Shown: positions 1 through 9,174, numbered from the stretch's first letter. The stretch: DNA of 64,000 nt from Nocardia uniformis NBRC 13702 (GCF_001613345.1 NZ_BDCE01000076.1:1-64000); one strand, 5' to 3'. Notes: a model not told the origin generated them from the letters alone. Numbers and translations: made by a program.

Positions 1-163
1 GCATCCCCAAACCCCTGCCTACTGGCAGGGCCGAGCGCCGTGAACCTGCCAACAAGACGATGGCACGGGCATAGCCGCTCGCTACCTGAACAGACTCCTG
101 CCGATCCGGCCAAATCACTGACCGCACTGTTGGATTGACGGGAACCCCGCCGGACATGATGAC

Positions 164-197
164 GCCGCCCCCGCCACGGTCGGGGTGGCGAGGCGGC
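164..197 (-). terminator. hairpin downstream of the first DUF222/HNH gene
   Basis: Two nested stems (GCCGCC with GGCGGC, then CGCCAC with GTGGCG) close a short loop immediately after the stop codon of the leftward HNH gene. There is no clear U-run on the minus strand, so it could be a GC-only actinobacterial terminator. Bases 1-163 show no convincing gene; a short plus-strand frame ends at base 74 and could be the tail of a gene outside the window. Confidence 0.4.
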
Positions 198-201
198 AAG
201 G

Positions 202-1665
202 TCATGTAGGGGTGTCGGTCGCCGTGTCGGGCGTGAGGTATTCGCCCGGGTGATGGAAGTGATTCATCCGAGGCCTGCGGTGGCGGTCGTAGTGGCCGGG
301 CGGAATCCATTGCGTCCGACCGGCTCTACGATGCCCCGGTGGTGCCACCGCGGCCGACCAGTCGGTCTCGGTGACCCCGGCGAGCTTGTGGTGTGTCTCG
401 CACACCAAGGTCAGCTGGTCGGCATCGGTCCGCCCACCGGTGAACCACTCGGTGCGGTGGTGGGCTTGACATAAGTACCCGGGCTTTCCGCAGCCGGGGA
501 ACGTGCACCCGATATCGCGGGCGTGCAATACGATTCGCTGATTGGCCGTCCCGAGCCGTTTCGACCGCCCCAGGTAGATCGGCAACCCGTCGTTGTCGAA
601 TACCGCCAGGTAATGCCGCGCGTGCGCGGCCAGCCGCAGCAGGTCCCGCATCGGCAGCAGGCTGCCCCCACCGGTGACCACCGGGATCCCGCTCGCGAGC
701 GGCGCATCCGCATCGGTGCTCTCGGTGACCGCTTCCCGGCCCGCGGCTTCGAGTTCGGTCAGGGTGGTCGACACGATCACCGTCACCGGCAATCCCCGGT
801 GCTGGCCGAGTCGCCCGGAGGCGAGAGTGTCGCGCAGGACGGCCTTGAGCGCGTCGTGCTGTCGCTGTTCGGGGGTGCGCCGATCCCGTTGCACCACTTC
901 GGCGTCGGGGTCGTCGTCCAAACACGGGGTGGCGTCCTCGGGATTGCCGACACCGGGCTTGGCGCCCTTGGCCAGTATCGCCTCCAGATATGCCCGCAAC
1001 TCCGGATCGGCGACCAGCGTGCACACGCTCATCAGATCCGGTCCCTGCCGACCGACCCGCAACGACCGCCGTCGCGCCCGGTCGAGGTCGGAGAAGTTGC
1101 CGTCCGGATTGAGCAGCGCCTCGAGCCGGTCGGCGGCCTTGCGCAACTGATCCGGGCGCAGGGTGCGCGCGTGGCGGGCCAGTTCGGCTTCGGCCTGCGC
1201 TGTGGTGCCCGCGTCCACGGTGGCCGGGAGATGGTGCAGCGCCTCGCGAATCACCTTCACGTGCGCTCCACCGATCACCCCTTCGCGCTGTGCGGCGGCG
1301 GTGGCGGGCAGCGGCGGCTCGAGCAGCTGCCCGGTGTGGGCGGTGTGGTAGGCCAGGTCGTCGGCGGCCCGCCAGCGTGCCCGCGCCTCGACGGGGCTGA
1401 TCCGCAGCCCGTCGGCGAGAGTGTCGATGAGGTTGTTGGTCCCGAAATCGGTACTGCCCCACTGCTCGTGCAGTTGCGCCACCACCTGCAAACCGATCCC
1501 CGGCAGGGCGCGCACCACGGTTTCGATACGTTGCAGCACCGCCAACCGCTCCGGATTGGACAACACATCGGTCCGCGCGGACCGCAACTGGGCGAGTCCC
1601 GCTTCGAGCATCGACAGCGCCGCGTCCATCGCCGGATCGGCGATCGGGGCAGGTGTCGAATGCAT
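202..1665 (-). CDS. DUF222 / HNH endonuclease family protein (13E12 type)
   Basis: The protein has 487 aa. An N-terminal helical DUF222 region (about residues 15-320) is followed by a C-terminal HNH nuclease-like module. That module shows a CxxPGC zinc pair, an intact AHHRTEW first histidine motif, and a final CETHHKLA motif; the middle Asn position reads Asp-Ala-Asp. Family members are multicopy in mycobacteria and nocardiae, and several are induced by DNA damage. No Shine-Dalgarno sequence precedes the ATG at 1665, but a TAGAAT -10 box lies 7 bases upstream, so a leaderless message is likely. A LexA-like palindrome overlaps the start codon. The cellular function of the family is not established. 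A second, divergent member lies at 46945-48477. Confidence 0.85.
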   Translation of the reverse strand: MHSTPAPIADPAMDAALSMLEAGLAQLRSARTDVLSNPERLAVLQRIETVVRALPGIGLQVVAQLHEQWGSTDFGTNNLIDTLADGLRISPVEARARWRAADDLAYHTAHTGQLLEPPLPATAAAQREGVIGGAHVKVIREALHHLPATVDAGTTAQAEAELARHARTLRPDQLRKAADRLEALLNPDGNFSDLDRARRRSLRVGRQGPDLMSVCTLVADPELRAYLEAILAKGAKPGVGNPEDATPCLDDDPDAEVVQRDRRTPEQRQHDALKAVLRDTLASGRLGQHRGLPVTVIVSTTLTELEAAGREAVTESTDADAPLASGIPVVTGGGSLLPMRDLLRLAAHARHYLAVFDNDGLPIYLGRSKRLGTANQRIVLHARDIGCTFPGCGKPGYLCQAHHRTEWFTGGRTDADQLTLVCETHHKLAGVTETDWSAAVAPPGHRRAGRTQWIPPGHYDRHRRPRMNHFHHPGEYLTPDTATDTPT

Positions 1666-1671
1666 GTTCGA
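1656..1671. promoter_or_regulatory. LexA (SOS) box overlapping the HNH start codon
   Basis: The sequence TCGAATGCATGTTCGA matches the actinobacterial SOS consensus TCGAAC-N4-GTTCGA with one mismatch. It covers the start codon and predicted transcription start of the gene, so LexA binding would block initiation directly. Confidence 0.7.
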
Positions 1672-1677
1672 ATTCTA
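1672..1677 (-). promoter_or_regulatory. -10 element (TAGAAT) of the leaderless HNH gene
   Basis: On the minus strand TAGAAT ends 7 bases before the ATG at 1665, the spacing expected when transcription starts at or next to the start codon. No clear -35 is visible. Confidence 0.45.
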
Positions 1678-1913
1678 TCGCACCCGAGAAGCGACACGCT
1701 AGTAAAAATACGCTCTCACCTGCGGTTTGGCGTGTCGCAACTGATCATGCGACCGATTCCACCCCGAACGCGCTCCGTGCCCGAGCGCGCCACCCAGCCA
1801 CTAACCCACGCTGGAACGCGAGACGACGGCCCTCAACCACAGATTCCGGGCGATGACGGCCCAGCGCCGGCCCGAGATGCCTCACAATCGGCTCGGCCGC
1901 TTCCCGGAAAAGA
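1678..1913. other. intergenic stretch without a recognised feature
   Basis: This gap lies between the HNH promoter and the fadE23 terminator. No start codon with a ribosome site, hairpin or repeat stands out on either strand. Confidence 0.5.
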
Positions 1914-1953
1914 GAAATCGGCGCGAGCCCTGAACAGGACTCACGCCGATTTC
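1914..1953 (-). terminator. terminator of the fadE24-fadE23 operon
   Basis: The arms GAAATCGGCGCGAG and CTCACGCCGATTTC form a 14-position stem with one G-T pair around a 12-base loop. Read on the minus strand it is followed by a pyrimidine/T-rich run. It lies 15 bases after the fadE23 stop codon. Confidence 0.75.
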
Positions 1954-1967
1954 CCTTGTACTGCTGG

Positions 1968-3194
1968 TTACTTCAGCTTGTCACTCGACAGCCCCAACAC
2001 CCGGCGAGCCACAATGAGCTGCTGGATCTGCTGGGTGCCCTCGAAGATGTCGAGAATCTTCGAGTCGCGGCTCCACTTCTCGAGCAGGGTGCGCTGCGAG
2101 AAGCCGAGGGGACCGGCGAGCTCGACGGCCTTCAGCGTCACATCGGTGCCCATGCGGCCGGCCTTGGCCTTGGACATGGATGCCTCGAGGGAGTTCGGCT
2201 TCTTGTTGTCGGCCATCCAGGCGGCGCGCAGCGAGAGCAGGTAGGCCGCTTCCCAATCAGCTTCCAGGCGCAGGTACTCGGCTGCGGCGGCGTGCTGGTT
2301 GTTGGCGGGGATGTCGTAGGAGATCTCGATGCCCGCGTCGGTGAGGATGGTGCGCAGTTCCTCGAGAGCGGCGCGGCCTACGCCCACGGCCATGCCCGCG
2401 ACGAGGGGGCGGGTGTTGTCGAAGGTCTGCATGACCCCGGCAAAGCCCTTCTCCACGTTGACTTCCGGGCTGCCGAGAATGTTGTCCTTCGGGATCCGGC
2501 AGTCCTCGAAGCGGATCTCGGCGGTGTCGGACGCCTTGATGCCGAGCTTGTGTTCGAGGCGGGACACGGTCAGGCCCTTGGCATCCCGGGGGACCACGAA
2601 GGACTTGATGGCGGCGCGGCCCTTGGTCTTGTCGACCGAGGCCCACACCACGATGTGGGTGGCGCGCGAACCGGCGGTGACGAAGATCTTGGTGCCGTTG
2701 AGGACCCACTCGTCGCCGTCGAGGGTGGCGGTGGCCGTGACGGCGGCCGAGTCCGAGCCGAAGGACGGTTCGGTAATGGCCATGGCGGCCCACACCTTGC
2801 CGAAGCGGCTCAGCTGCTCGTCGGTGGCGACCGCGGCGATGGCGGCGTTGCCGAGACCCTGGTAGGGGATCGACAGCATCAGGCCGACGTCACCCCACGA
2901 GGTCTCGAGCGCGTTCATCAGCGCGGACATATTGCCGCCGTTGGTATTGCCCAGCAGCTCGGTGGCGTGGTTGTCGCCTTCGTTGGCCTTGCGGCCGCCG
3001 GTGGCACCGGACACGTCCTGCGAACCGGAGTCGGACAGGCCTTCCACCATGGCGGCCATGGTGTCCAGCTCGACCGGGTAGTCGTGCTCGGCCAGGTCGT
3101 ACTTGCGTGAGGCGGGACGGAAGATTTCCGCGGCGACCTGGTGGGCCTGATTGGCGCTGGCCCGGAGCTTCTTGGGGAGTTCGAGATTGATCAT
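1968..3194 (-). CDS. fadE23: acyl-CoA dehydrogenase, FadE23-like
   Basis: The protein has 408 aa, normal length for a complete acyl-CoA dehydrogenase, and carries out FAD-dependent alpha,beta-dehydrogenation of acyl-CoA in fatty-acid beta-oxidation. Visible signatures are the substrate/FAD segment MAITEPSFGSDSA near residue 150 and the C-terminal FEGTQQIQQLIVARRVLG motif. The N-terminus (MINLELPKKL) resembles what I remember of M. tuberculosis FadE23. ATG 3194 is preceded by GGAGA. It is the second gene of an operon with fadE24, 75 bases downstream of it, under the double palindrome at 4699-4735. The exact substrate cannot be read from sequence. Confidence 0.88.
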   Translation of the reverse strand: MINLELPKKLRASANQAHQVAAEIFRPASRKYDLAEHDYPVELDTMAAMVEGLSDSGSQDVSGATGGRKANEGDNHATELLGNTNGGNMSALMNALETSWGDVGLMLSIPYQGLGNAAIAAVATDEQLSRFGKVWAAMAITEPSFGSDSAAVTATATLDGDEWVLNGTKIFVTAGSRATHIVVWASVDKTKGRAAIKSFVVPRDAKGLTVSRLEHKLGIKASDTAEIRFEDCRIPKDNILGSPEVNVEKGFAGVMQTFDNTRPLVAGMAVGVGRAALEELRTILTDAGIEISYDIPANNQHAAAAEYLRLEADWEAAYLLSLRAAWMADNKKPNSLEASMSKAKAGRMGTDVTLKAVELAGPLGFSQRTLLEKWSRDSKILDIFEGTQQIQQLIVARRVLGLSSDKLK

Positions 3195-3269
3195 TGTTGT
3201 CTCCGTGTGTGCAGATGTCCCTGTGACGCGCAGCGTCTCCCTCGAGGGTGGCGGCGGGGACGGGGCGGG

Positions 3270-4652
3270 CTAGACGAGGACGATGCCTTCGGCGACACCG
3301 ATACCGCGCAGATCGCGGTACCAGCGCTCGACCGGGTGCTCCTTGGTGAAGCCGTGGCCGCCGAGCAGCTGCACGCCGTCCAGGCCGATCTGCATGCCCT
3401 TGTCGGTAGCCAGCTTCTTGGCCAGTGCGGCCTCGCGGGCGAACGACAGGCCCTGCTCCGCGCGTGACGCACCCCGCAGGGTCACGAGACGGAGACCGTC
3501 GAGCTCGATGGCGATATTGGCGACCATGAACGCGACCGCCTGGCGGTGCGCGATCGGTTCACCGAACGCCTCCCGCTCCTTCACATACGGAATCACGTAG
3601 TCCAGCACGGCCTGACCGGTGCCGGCCGCCAATGACGCCCAACCCAGCCGGGCCAGCCGCACCGCGTCGGCGTAGTCCTCGGCCCGCTGCGCCGCATCGG
3701 CATCGCCGAGGACGGCGGTGGCGGAAACCGCGACATTGTTCAGCAGCAGCCGACCCAGACCAGCGGCGCGCAGGCCCATGGACGGATCGGCCTCGACCAC
3801 AACACCCTCGGTGTCGGACTCGACAATGAAGAAGGCCGGGCGGCCGTCGAGCTCGGCGGCGACGATGAACAGCTCGGCGTCACCGGCGGCGGGAACCAGG
3901 CTCTTCACTCCGTTGAGCCGGTAGCCGCTGGGGGAGCGGGTGGCCTTGGTCTGTAGCGCGAACGGATTGAACAGCACGGTCGGCTCGCTGATCACGACCG
4001 ACGCCTGCGGTACGTTCTCGCCGGTGAAGGCACCCAGGTAGGTCTTCTGCTGTGCGTCGGTACCCCACTGTGACAGCGCGACCGCGACACCGCTCGGCGC
4101 CAGGATCGGCAGCGCCAGGCCCATATCGCCGTGCGCCAGGGCCTCGGCGACCAGCGCGTTGGTGACCGCGCCGCGCTCGGAGGCGGCGCCGTCCAGCTCC
4201 TCGGGAACATTGATGAGGGTGATGCCGAGTTCAGCGGCGCGCTCGAGCAGATCGCGCGGAGCCTTGGCGGCATTGTCGGCCTCGTAGGCCGCCGGGCGCA
4301 GGATCTCGCCGGCGAACTCCTGCACGGTCTCGACGATCATCTGCTGCTCGTCGGACGGGGTCAGGTCGAAGTAGTCCTTGCCGCGGGACTCGTTGGCGGG
4401 CAGCCGCTTCGGGGCGCCGCCGCCGGACACCTTCTCGAACACACGGGTCGCCGCGCCGAGGGTCCGGAAACCGGTCTTGGTGCCCTCGTAGGTAATCCGC
4501 TCGATCGGCTTACGAAGCTTGTACTTCTCGGCCAGCTCGGAGCCCGTGATGGTCGTCATGACCCGCATCGCGGCGCCCATCCAGTCCCGCTTGACCGGGT
4601 TGAGGCCGACGGCGGAGGTATCCCGCTTCGTTGCGGTGTCTCGAGTACTCAT
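3270..4652 (-). CDS. fadE24: acyl-CoA dehydrogenase, FadE24-like
   Basis: The protein has 460 aa, starting at the internal ATG 4652 (MSTRDTATKRD) rather than the upstream ATG at 4697, which lies beside the operator. A roughly 90-residue N-terminal extension precedes the dehydrogenase fold (DLTPSDEQQMIVETVQEF onward); the C-terminus carries LLGGHGFTKEHPVERWYRDLR. FadE24- and FadE23-like proteins are adjacent in mycobacteria and may act together, possibly as a heteromer as in other mycobacterial FadE pairs; that is inference. Expression is probably controlled by a TetR-type repressor binding the two palindromes 47 bases upstream. No regulator gene lies next to it. Confidence 0.87.
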   Translation of the reverse strand: MSTRDTATKRDTSAVGLNPVKRDWMGAAMRVMTTITGSELAEKYKLRKPIERITYEGTKTGFRTLGAATRVFEKVSGGGAPKRLPANESRGKDYFDLTPSDEQQMIVETVQEFAGEILRPAAYEADNAAKAPRDLLERAAELGITLINVPEELDGAASERGAVTNALVAEALAHGDMGLALPILAPSGVAVALSQWGTDAQQKTYLGAFTGENVPQASVVISEPTVLFNPFALQTKATRSPSGYRLNGVKSLVPAAGDAELFIVAAELDGRPAFFIVESDTEGVVVEADPSMGLRAAGLGRLLLNNVAVSATAVLGDADAAQRAEDYADAVRLARLGWASLAAGTGQAVLDYVIPYVKEREAFGEPIAHRQAVAFMVANIAIELDGLRLVTLRGASRAEQGLSFAREAALAKKLATDKGMQIGLDGVQLLGGHGFTKEHPVERWYRDLRGIGVAEGIVLV

Positions 4653-4698
4653 AATCACCAAGTTCTCTCGGGTGTGTGGGGTGATCCTGCCCAGCAAT

Positions 4699-4735
4699 CT
4701 TACTCCTGAGTAAGACTATCTTACTTCAGAGTAAG
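4699..4735. promoter_or_regulatory. double palindromic operator upstream of fadE24
   Basis: Two nearly identical inverted repeats, CTTACTCCTGAGTAAG (4699-4714) and CTTACTTCAGAGTAAG (4720-4735), are spaced exactly 21 bases centre to centre. This places two dimers on the same helix face. The 7-2-7 architecture is typical of TetR-family operators. The cognate regulator is not in the window. Confidence 0.75.
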
Positions 4736-4891
4736 AAAGCCGTCGAGGGTTGTCGAATCGCCTGGTCGGCGCGGGCGCGTCCGAATGAGACAGACCGTAC
4801 CGGTAAGTAGTGAAACAAACTTGCTTCAAATGGGTGCGCGCTGGGTTACCGTGGTCGCGCATCATCCGCCCCCGTAAGGAGGTCGCTTTCC

Positions 4892-5158
4892 ATGAAGAAG
4901 CTCGTGGCCACGGCCGGAGCCTTCGCCGCTCTGACCATTGCCCTCGCACCCGTAGCCTCGGCCACCATCCCGCTCGAGCCCTATCAGCCGATCCAGGCAC
5001 CGGCCAAGGCCGGTTCCATCGGTACGGAGTTCGGCAGCAGCGGCAGCGCCAGCGAAGTCGGTTCCAATTCCGCCCTGCCCAAACCGGGTGGTGGAAACAC
5101 CGATACCGATGTCGGCATCGACACCAACTCCGCCGGTTTCGACCTGATCCCGGACTGA
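4892..5158 (+). CDS. small secreted protein of unknown function
   Basis: The product has 88 aa. A clear Sec signal peptide (KK n-region, alanine-rich core, cleavage after Ala-Ser-Ala at residues 22-24) is followed by a mature region of about 64 residues. That region is rich in Pro, Gly, Ser, Thr and Asn and contains no Cys. A strong AAGGAGG ribosome site lies 9 bases upstream of the ATG. The mature part has no recognisable fold and is probably disordered or cell-wall associated. It stands alone, divergent from fadE24. Confidence 0.75.
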   Translation: MKKLVATAGAFAALTIALAPVASATIPLEPYQPIQAPAKAGSIGTEFGSSGSASEVGSNSALPKPGGGNTDTDVGIDTNSAGFDLIPD

Positions 5159-5239
5159 CGCGGCGCGTACCGGCGCGGACACCGCAGCTGCGGCGTCGGT
5201 ACCTGCCCCGATCGGAGCCGCATCTGGCACCGTTGCGAT

Positions 5240-6691
5240 ATGTACTGGATAGCGGGGATTTTCGCGGCACTGCTGGGCGCGCTCGCGAACGGATACGGGT
5301 ATCACCGCGACGAGATGTACTTCCTGGCGTCCGGGCGGCGACTCGACTGGGGATACGCCGATCAACCGCCGCTCACGCCACTGCTGGCGCGAGCGATGTT
5401 GGCCATTGACGCCGATTCCCTGATAGTGCTGCGACTTCCGGCCATTGCCGCGGCCACCGTCATTGTCATCTGCGCCGGACTGGCCGCCAAGGAACTGGGC
5501 GGCGGTCGAATCGCGCAGGTCCTCGCCTCGGGGTCGGTCGCGTCCGCGGCATTGGTCATGGTCGCGGGACATACACTCGGCACCACCGTTATCGATCTGG
5601 CCGTGTGGTCGGGTGTGCTGGTGGCGGTATTGCGACTGCTGCGACCCGAATCCGAGCCGCGCACATGGCTATTGGTCGGTCTGCTCGCGGGTGTCGGATT
5701 GCAGAACAAGGCCCTGATGGCTGTGCCGCTGGCCGTACTCGCGGCGGCCGTGGCCGTGCTGGGCCCGCGAAAGATATTCGCTACCAGGTACTTTGCCTTG
5801 GCCCTCGCTATCGCCACCCTGATCGTGCTGCCCTACCTGTGTTGGCAGGCGGCCCACGGCTGGCCGCAATGGGAGGTGAGCCGGGCGGTCGCGGGTGGGT
5901 CGTCGGGGACCTCGGATACCCCGCTCACCTTCGTACTCTTGCAGTTCGGGCTGATCGGGCCGCTACTGGTACCGCTGTGGCTATACGGACTGTGGTGGTT
6001 GGCGCGGCGGCCCCGATATCGTGCGTTCGCACTCACCTATGGCCTGCTGTTCGTGGTGTACGGGATCACCGGCGGCAAGGCGTACTACCTGGGCGGGATG
6101 TATCCGCTGCTACTCGCCGCGGGAGCGGTGGGAATCGAGCGGTGGCTCGCCGCATCCGACAGGTCCGGTGTTGATCGCCGAACCCGCAGGGTCGCACTGG
6201 GTTCCGTGGTCGTGGTCACTGCCGTCGGTTCGGCACTGCTGTTCCTACCGGTGCTGCCCGTCACTGCCGTCCCGGATTCGCCGGTGCTGGCGGTGAACTA
6301 CGACGCGGGCGAGACCATCGGTTGGCCCGACTATGTCCGCCAGATCGCCGAAGTCCGATCCGAGGTGGCCCCCGACGCCGAATTACTCACAGCCAACTAC
6401 GGAGAGGCCGCCGCCATCGAACATTTCGGCACGCAATACGGACTGCCGACACCGCACAGTGGCCACAACGCCTACTGGTGGTGGGGGCCACCAACGGATG
6501 GACGGCCGGTTATCACGATCGGTCTCTCGTTGGAGCGTGTCCAAACGTTATGTGCCGAACCCGAACTGGTGGGCCGACTGGACAACGGGCTGGGTGTCGA
6601 CAACGACGAGCAGAATCAGCCCATGTTTTTGTGCCGTACCCTGCGGGAACCTTGGTCGGAGCACTGGCCGATGATGCGTCATATCGGATGA
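5240..6691 (+). CDS. membrane glycosyltransferase, GT39/ArnT-like
   Basis: The protein has 483 aa with about ten transmembrane segments. The N-terminal loop reads GYHRDEMYFLASGRRLDWGYADQPPLTPLLAR, where the acidic pair after HR is the hallmark of dolichyl/polyprenyl-phosphate-mannose-type transferases. A periplasmic C-terminal domain follows residue 365. It probably transfers a sugar from a polyprenyl-phosphate donor to an envelope acceptor; donor and acceptor are unknown. No good ribosome site precedes ATG 5240, but the frame upstream is Cys/Arg-rich and non-coding in character. It sits 81 bases after the secreted protein gene and could be co-transcribed with it. Confidence 0.8.
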   Translation: MYWIAGIFAALLGALANGYGYHRDEMYFLASGRRLDWGYADQPPLTPLLARAMLAIDADSLIVLRLPAIAAATVIVICAGLAAKELGGGRIAQVLASGSVASAALVMVAGHTLGTTVIDLAVWSGVLVAVLRLLRPESEPRTWLLVGLLAGVGLQNKALMAVPLAVLAAAVAVLGPRKIFATRYFALALAIATLIVLPYLCWQAAHGWPQWEVSRAVAGGSSGTSDTPLTFVLLQFGLIGPLLVPLWLYGLWWLARRPRYRAFALTYGLLFVVYGITGGKAYYLGGMYPLLLAAGAVGIERWLAASDRSGVDRRTRRVALGSVVVVTAVGSALLFLPVLPVTAVPDSPVLAVNYDAGETIGWPDYVRQIAEVRSEVAPDAELLTANYGEAAAIEHFGTQYGLPTPHSGHNAYWWWGPPTDGRPVITIGLSLERVQTLCAEPELVGRLDNGLGVDNDEQNQPMFLCRTLREPWSEHWPMMRHIG

Positions 6692-6865
6692 TGCTCGCCC
6701 ACAACGAAATTGCGGTTTCTCGACTTCAAACCTACTTGTTTGCACAGCGATTCGCTGCATAGCGAAATTTGTATTGCAAGGACAGTTGTCCTGTTATTTC
6801 GATTCGGTCACTCCAACTGTCAAGGGCCACTACGTTTTTCGGTAGGACGAAAGGAGGGATCGCAC

Positions 6866-6955
6866 ATGTTGTCAGGACTCGTCTCGGTAGTTGTAGATCT
6901 GGTCAGTGGCCTCGTAGGCGCACTGATTGGCGGCGGAGGATCCGGTTCGGCCTAA
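6866..6955 (+). CDS. 29-residue hydrophobic small protein
   Basis: The frame encodes MLSGLVSVVVDLVSGLVGAL followed by a Gly/Ser-rich tail. A strong AAAGGAGGG ribosome site 8 bases upstream and a terminator-like stem directly downstream support expression. The hydrophobic stretch of about 20 residues could form one membrane or amphipathic helix. No family is recognised; it may be a membrane microprotein or a leader peptide. Confidence 0.55.
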   Translation: MLSGLVSVVVDLVSGLVGALIGGGGSGSA

Positions 6956-6972
6956 CGCCGACGATGACCACC

Positions 6973-7003
6973 CCGAACACCCCCGCACTCCGGGGGTGTT
7001 CGG
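6973..7003. terminator. bidirectional terminator between the small protein gene and hisN
   Basis: A perfect 13-bp stem (CCGAACACCCCCG with its complement) encloses a 5-base loop between convergent genes. It can serve both strands. Confidence 0.75.
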
Positions 7004-7014
7004 CATTTGCGGGG

Positions 7015-7800
7015 TCAGGCGGCCAGGGCGGCGAGGGTCACGTCGTGCAGCAGGGAATTGGTGGCCACCGCATTGCCGCCGTGCGGGCCGGGGGTGCCGT
7101 CCAGCGCGGTGAACCGCCCGCCCGCCTCCCGAATCAGAATGTCGAGCGCGGCCATATCCCACAGCGAGAGTTCCGGTTCGGTGACGATATCCACCGCACC
7201 CTCCGCCAGCAGTGCGTAACCGAAGAAGTCGCCGTAGCCGCGCACCCGCCACACCTCATCGGTGAGGGTGATCAGCTTGTCCCGCCGCCCCAGCGCCTTC
7301 CATCCCGCCAGGCTCGAGATCGCCAGGCTCGCCGCACCCAGATGAGCCACCGCCGAGACCGAGATCGCCCGGGGCTCACCCTGTTCGAAGCTGCTCCAGG
7401 CCCCGGCATCCTGCGCGGCCCACCAGCGCCGCGACAGCGCGGGCGCGCTCACCACACCCACCACCGGTACGCCGTCTTCCAGCAGCGAGATGAGCGTGGC
7501 CCACACCGGCACCCCGCGCACGAAGTTCTTGGTCCCGTCGATCGGGTCGATCACCCACTGCCGTCCACTGAATTCGGCATCGCCGCCGAACTCCTCACCC
7601 AGCACCAGGTCCTCGGGCCGCTCGGCCCCGAGGATCGCCCGCACCTCCCGCTCCACCGCGAGGTCGGCATCGGATACCGGGGTCAGATCCGGCTTCGAAT
7701 CGATCTTCAGATCGAGCGCACCGAACCGGTCGCGGGTAATCACATCGGCCGCGTCGGCCAGCCGCAGGGCGAGTTCGAGGTCACTGGAGTACGAGGTCAC
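7015..7800 (-). CDS. hisN: histidinol-phosphatase, inositol-monophosphatase family
   Basis: The enzyme hydrolyses histidinol phosphate in histidine biosynthesis. It has 261 aa from GTG 7800 ([16 protein letters not shown]), chosen because it aligns with the start of mycobacterial HisN as I recall it; an upstream ATG-type start at 7827 would add nine odd residues. Metal-site motifs of the family are present: [21 protein letters not shown], and [15 protein letters not shown] near the C-terminus. The catalytic domain is complete. In M. tuberculosis hisN lies near fadE24-fadE23, as here. The inositol-monophosphatase fold is promiscuous, so activity on related phosphates is possible. Confidence 0.87.
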   Translation of the reverse strand: MTSYSSDLELALRLADAADVITRDRFGALDLKIDSKPDLTPVSDADLAVEREVRAILGAERPEDLVLGEEFGGDAEFSGRQWVIDPIDGTKNFVRGVPVWATLISLLEDGVPVVGVVSAPALSRRWWAAQDAGAWSSFEQGEPRAISVSAVAHLGAASLAISSLAGWKALGRRDKLITLTDEVWRVRGYGDFFGYALLAEGAVDIVTEPELSLWDMAALDILIREAGGRFTALDGTPGPHGGNAVATNSLLHDVTLAALAA

Positions 7801-7940
7801 GCAGCAAACGTTAGCGGCTCGGGGCACTGCGGCACCTCTCGAGGCAAACTTCCCGCACGCTCCCGGGTCAGGCCCGGCCGCGGCGAGGGTGGTAGTGGCA
7901 GGGCCACTCTCCGTGGCTCGCGGATTGCTACGTTCGAGGC

Positions 7941-8792
7941 GTGAGTGACAACGAGCTGGGTCTGTTCCTGCGCACCCGTCGCGAAGCGGTTCCGCCCGCC
8001 TCGGTCGGACTGCCCGTGGGCCCGCGCCGCCGCACGCCCGGCCTGCGCCGCGCGGAGTTGGCGATGTTGGCCGATGTGAGCGTCGAATACATCACCCGAC
8101 TCGAACAGGGGCGCGACCGGCACCCCTCCCAGCCGGTGCTGATGGCACTCGCGGATGCCCTGCGCATGACCTCGAGCGAGCGCATTCACATGTACCAGAT
8201 GGCCAAATCGAGTTCGGGCTTCCACTGCCTGGGCGGTGCGCAACCCAATCGCGAAGTGCGCCCGACCATCCGGGCCATTCTGGATCGGCTCGAGCCGACC
8301 CCGGCGGTCGTGGTGAATCGGCTCACCGAGATCTTGGCCAGCACCGAAGGATTCCGGGCTCTCATGGACCAATCCGGCCTCTTCGACGCCGGGCTGCCCG
8401 CGAATTTCGCCCGCTATATCTTCACCGACGAGCGGGCGCGCACCGCCTTCCCGGACTGGGAGCACACCGCCGACAGTGTGGTCGCCACCCTGAAATCCGG
8501 GCCGTTCCGCGCCGATCGCATGGTCGCGACCCTGGTCGACGAACTATCCCTGACCGTCGGCGCACCCTTCACCGATCGGCTGCTGTCGATCCCGAGCCTG
8601 CCCGCCGCCAGCGGAATTCGCCGCGTAGTCCATCCAGAGGCCGGAGATCTGCGACTCGCCTACGAGCCCCTCGACCTCTCCGCCGACGATGACCAGCAGT
8701 TGATCGTGCACCTGCCCGCCGACGAGGCGACCGCCACCGCACTCGATCGACTCATCGGCCGCAGACCGGGCGGACTTCGCGCCCTCGGCTGA
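7941..8792 (+). CDS. XRE-family regulator with MmyB-like ligand domain
   Basis: The protein has 283 aa from GTG 7941. An N-terminal helix-turn-helix (about residues 8-80: [34 protein letters not shown]) precedes a C-terminal MmyB-type domain with the [16 protein letters not shown] and FTDERAR segments. In the Streptomyces relative this domain binds fatty-acid-like ligands. Such regulators usually control a divergent oxidoreductase or efflux gene; here the neighbour across the 140-base gap is hisN, so the target is not evident. Confidence 0.85.
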   Translation: MSDNELGLFLRTRREAVPPASVGLPVGPRRRTPGLRRAELAMLADVSVEYITRLEQGRDRHPSQPVLMALADALRMTSSERIHMYQMAKSSSGFHCLGGAQPNREVRPTIRAILDRLEPTPAVVVNRLTEILASTEGFRALMDQSGLFDAGLPANFARYIFTDERARTAFPDWEHTADSVVATLKSGPFRADRMVATLVDELSLTVGAPFTDRLLSIPSLPAASGIRRVVHPEAGDLRLAYEPLDLSADDDQQLIVHLPADEATATALDRLIGRRPGGLRALG

Positions 8793-9081
8793 GCGATAGC
8801 GGCAAACCGACTGTGCCGTAATAAATCTCGCGTGCCATCCGCCGCATCCGCGCGTACCATGGCCGACCATGAACGATCACACTCTCGGCCGGACGGCCAC
8901 CCCCGAAATCTCCGGCGACACCTTCGAACACGCCTGAACAGAGTCGGCCCCGACTCGCTTTTCGGTGCGCAAAGTGACAACTGATTTCGCAACGGTCGGG
9001 GTAACTCCTGGGGTACCCCCAAAATCGGGCTCGCTCCTGACCGTCGGCACGCGTGCAAAACGGAAAACGGCACTGAGCCGG
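8793..9081. other. intergenic region upstream of prfB
   Basis: Several short frames occur (for example ATG 8859 and ATG 8869), but none has a ribosome site or a protein-like composition. Nothing else is recognised before the 27-bp repeats. Confidence 0.4.
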
Positions 9082-9162
9082 GCGCTGAAGTCTCGGGGAG
9101 GCGGGGGAGCGCTGGAGTCTCGGGGAGGCGGGGGAGCGCTGAAGTCTCGGGAAGGCGGTATA
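9082..9162 (+). repeat. three 27-bp tandem repeats upstream of prfB
   Basis: The unit begins GCGCTGAAGTCTCGGGGAGG and is repeated at 9082, 9109 and 9136; the last copy diverges into the promoter. The units sit where the -35 region of prfB is expected, so copy number could alter promoter strength. The 27-base period keeps a reading frame open through them, which falsely extends the prfB frame upstream. Confidence 0.8.
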
Positions 9163-9164
9163 AC
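9159..9164 (+). promoter_or_regulatory. -10 element (TATAAC) of prfB
   Basis: TATAAC ends 10 bases before GTG 9175, and no Shine-Dalgarno sequence intervenes. This is consistent with a leaderless or nearly leaderless prfB transcript. Confidence 0.5.
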
Positions 9165-9174
9165 CTTTACAGTC

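Noticed and set aside
2-74. C-terminal tail of a gene entering from the left (…ERREPANKTMARA)
   Set aside because: Only about 23 codons are visible and no family can be recognised.
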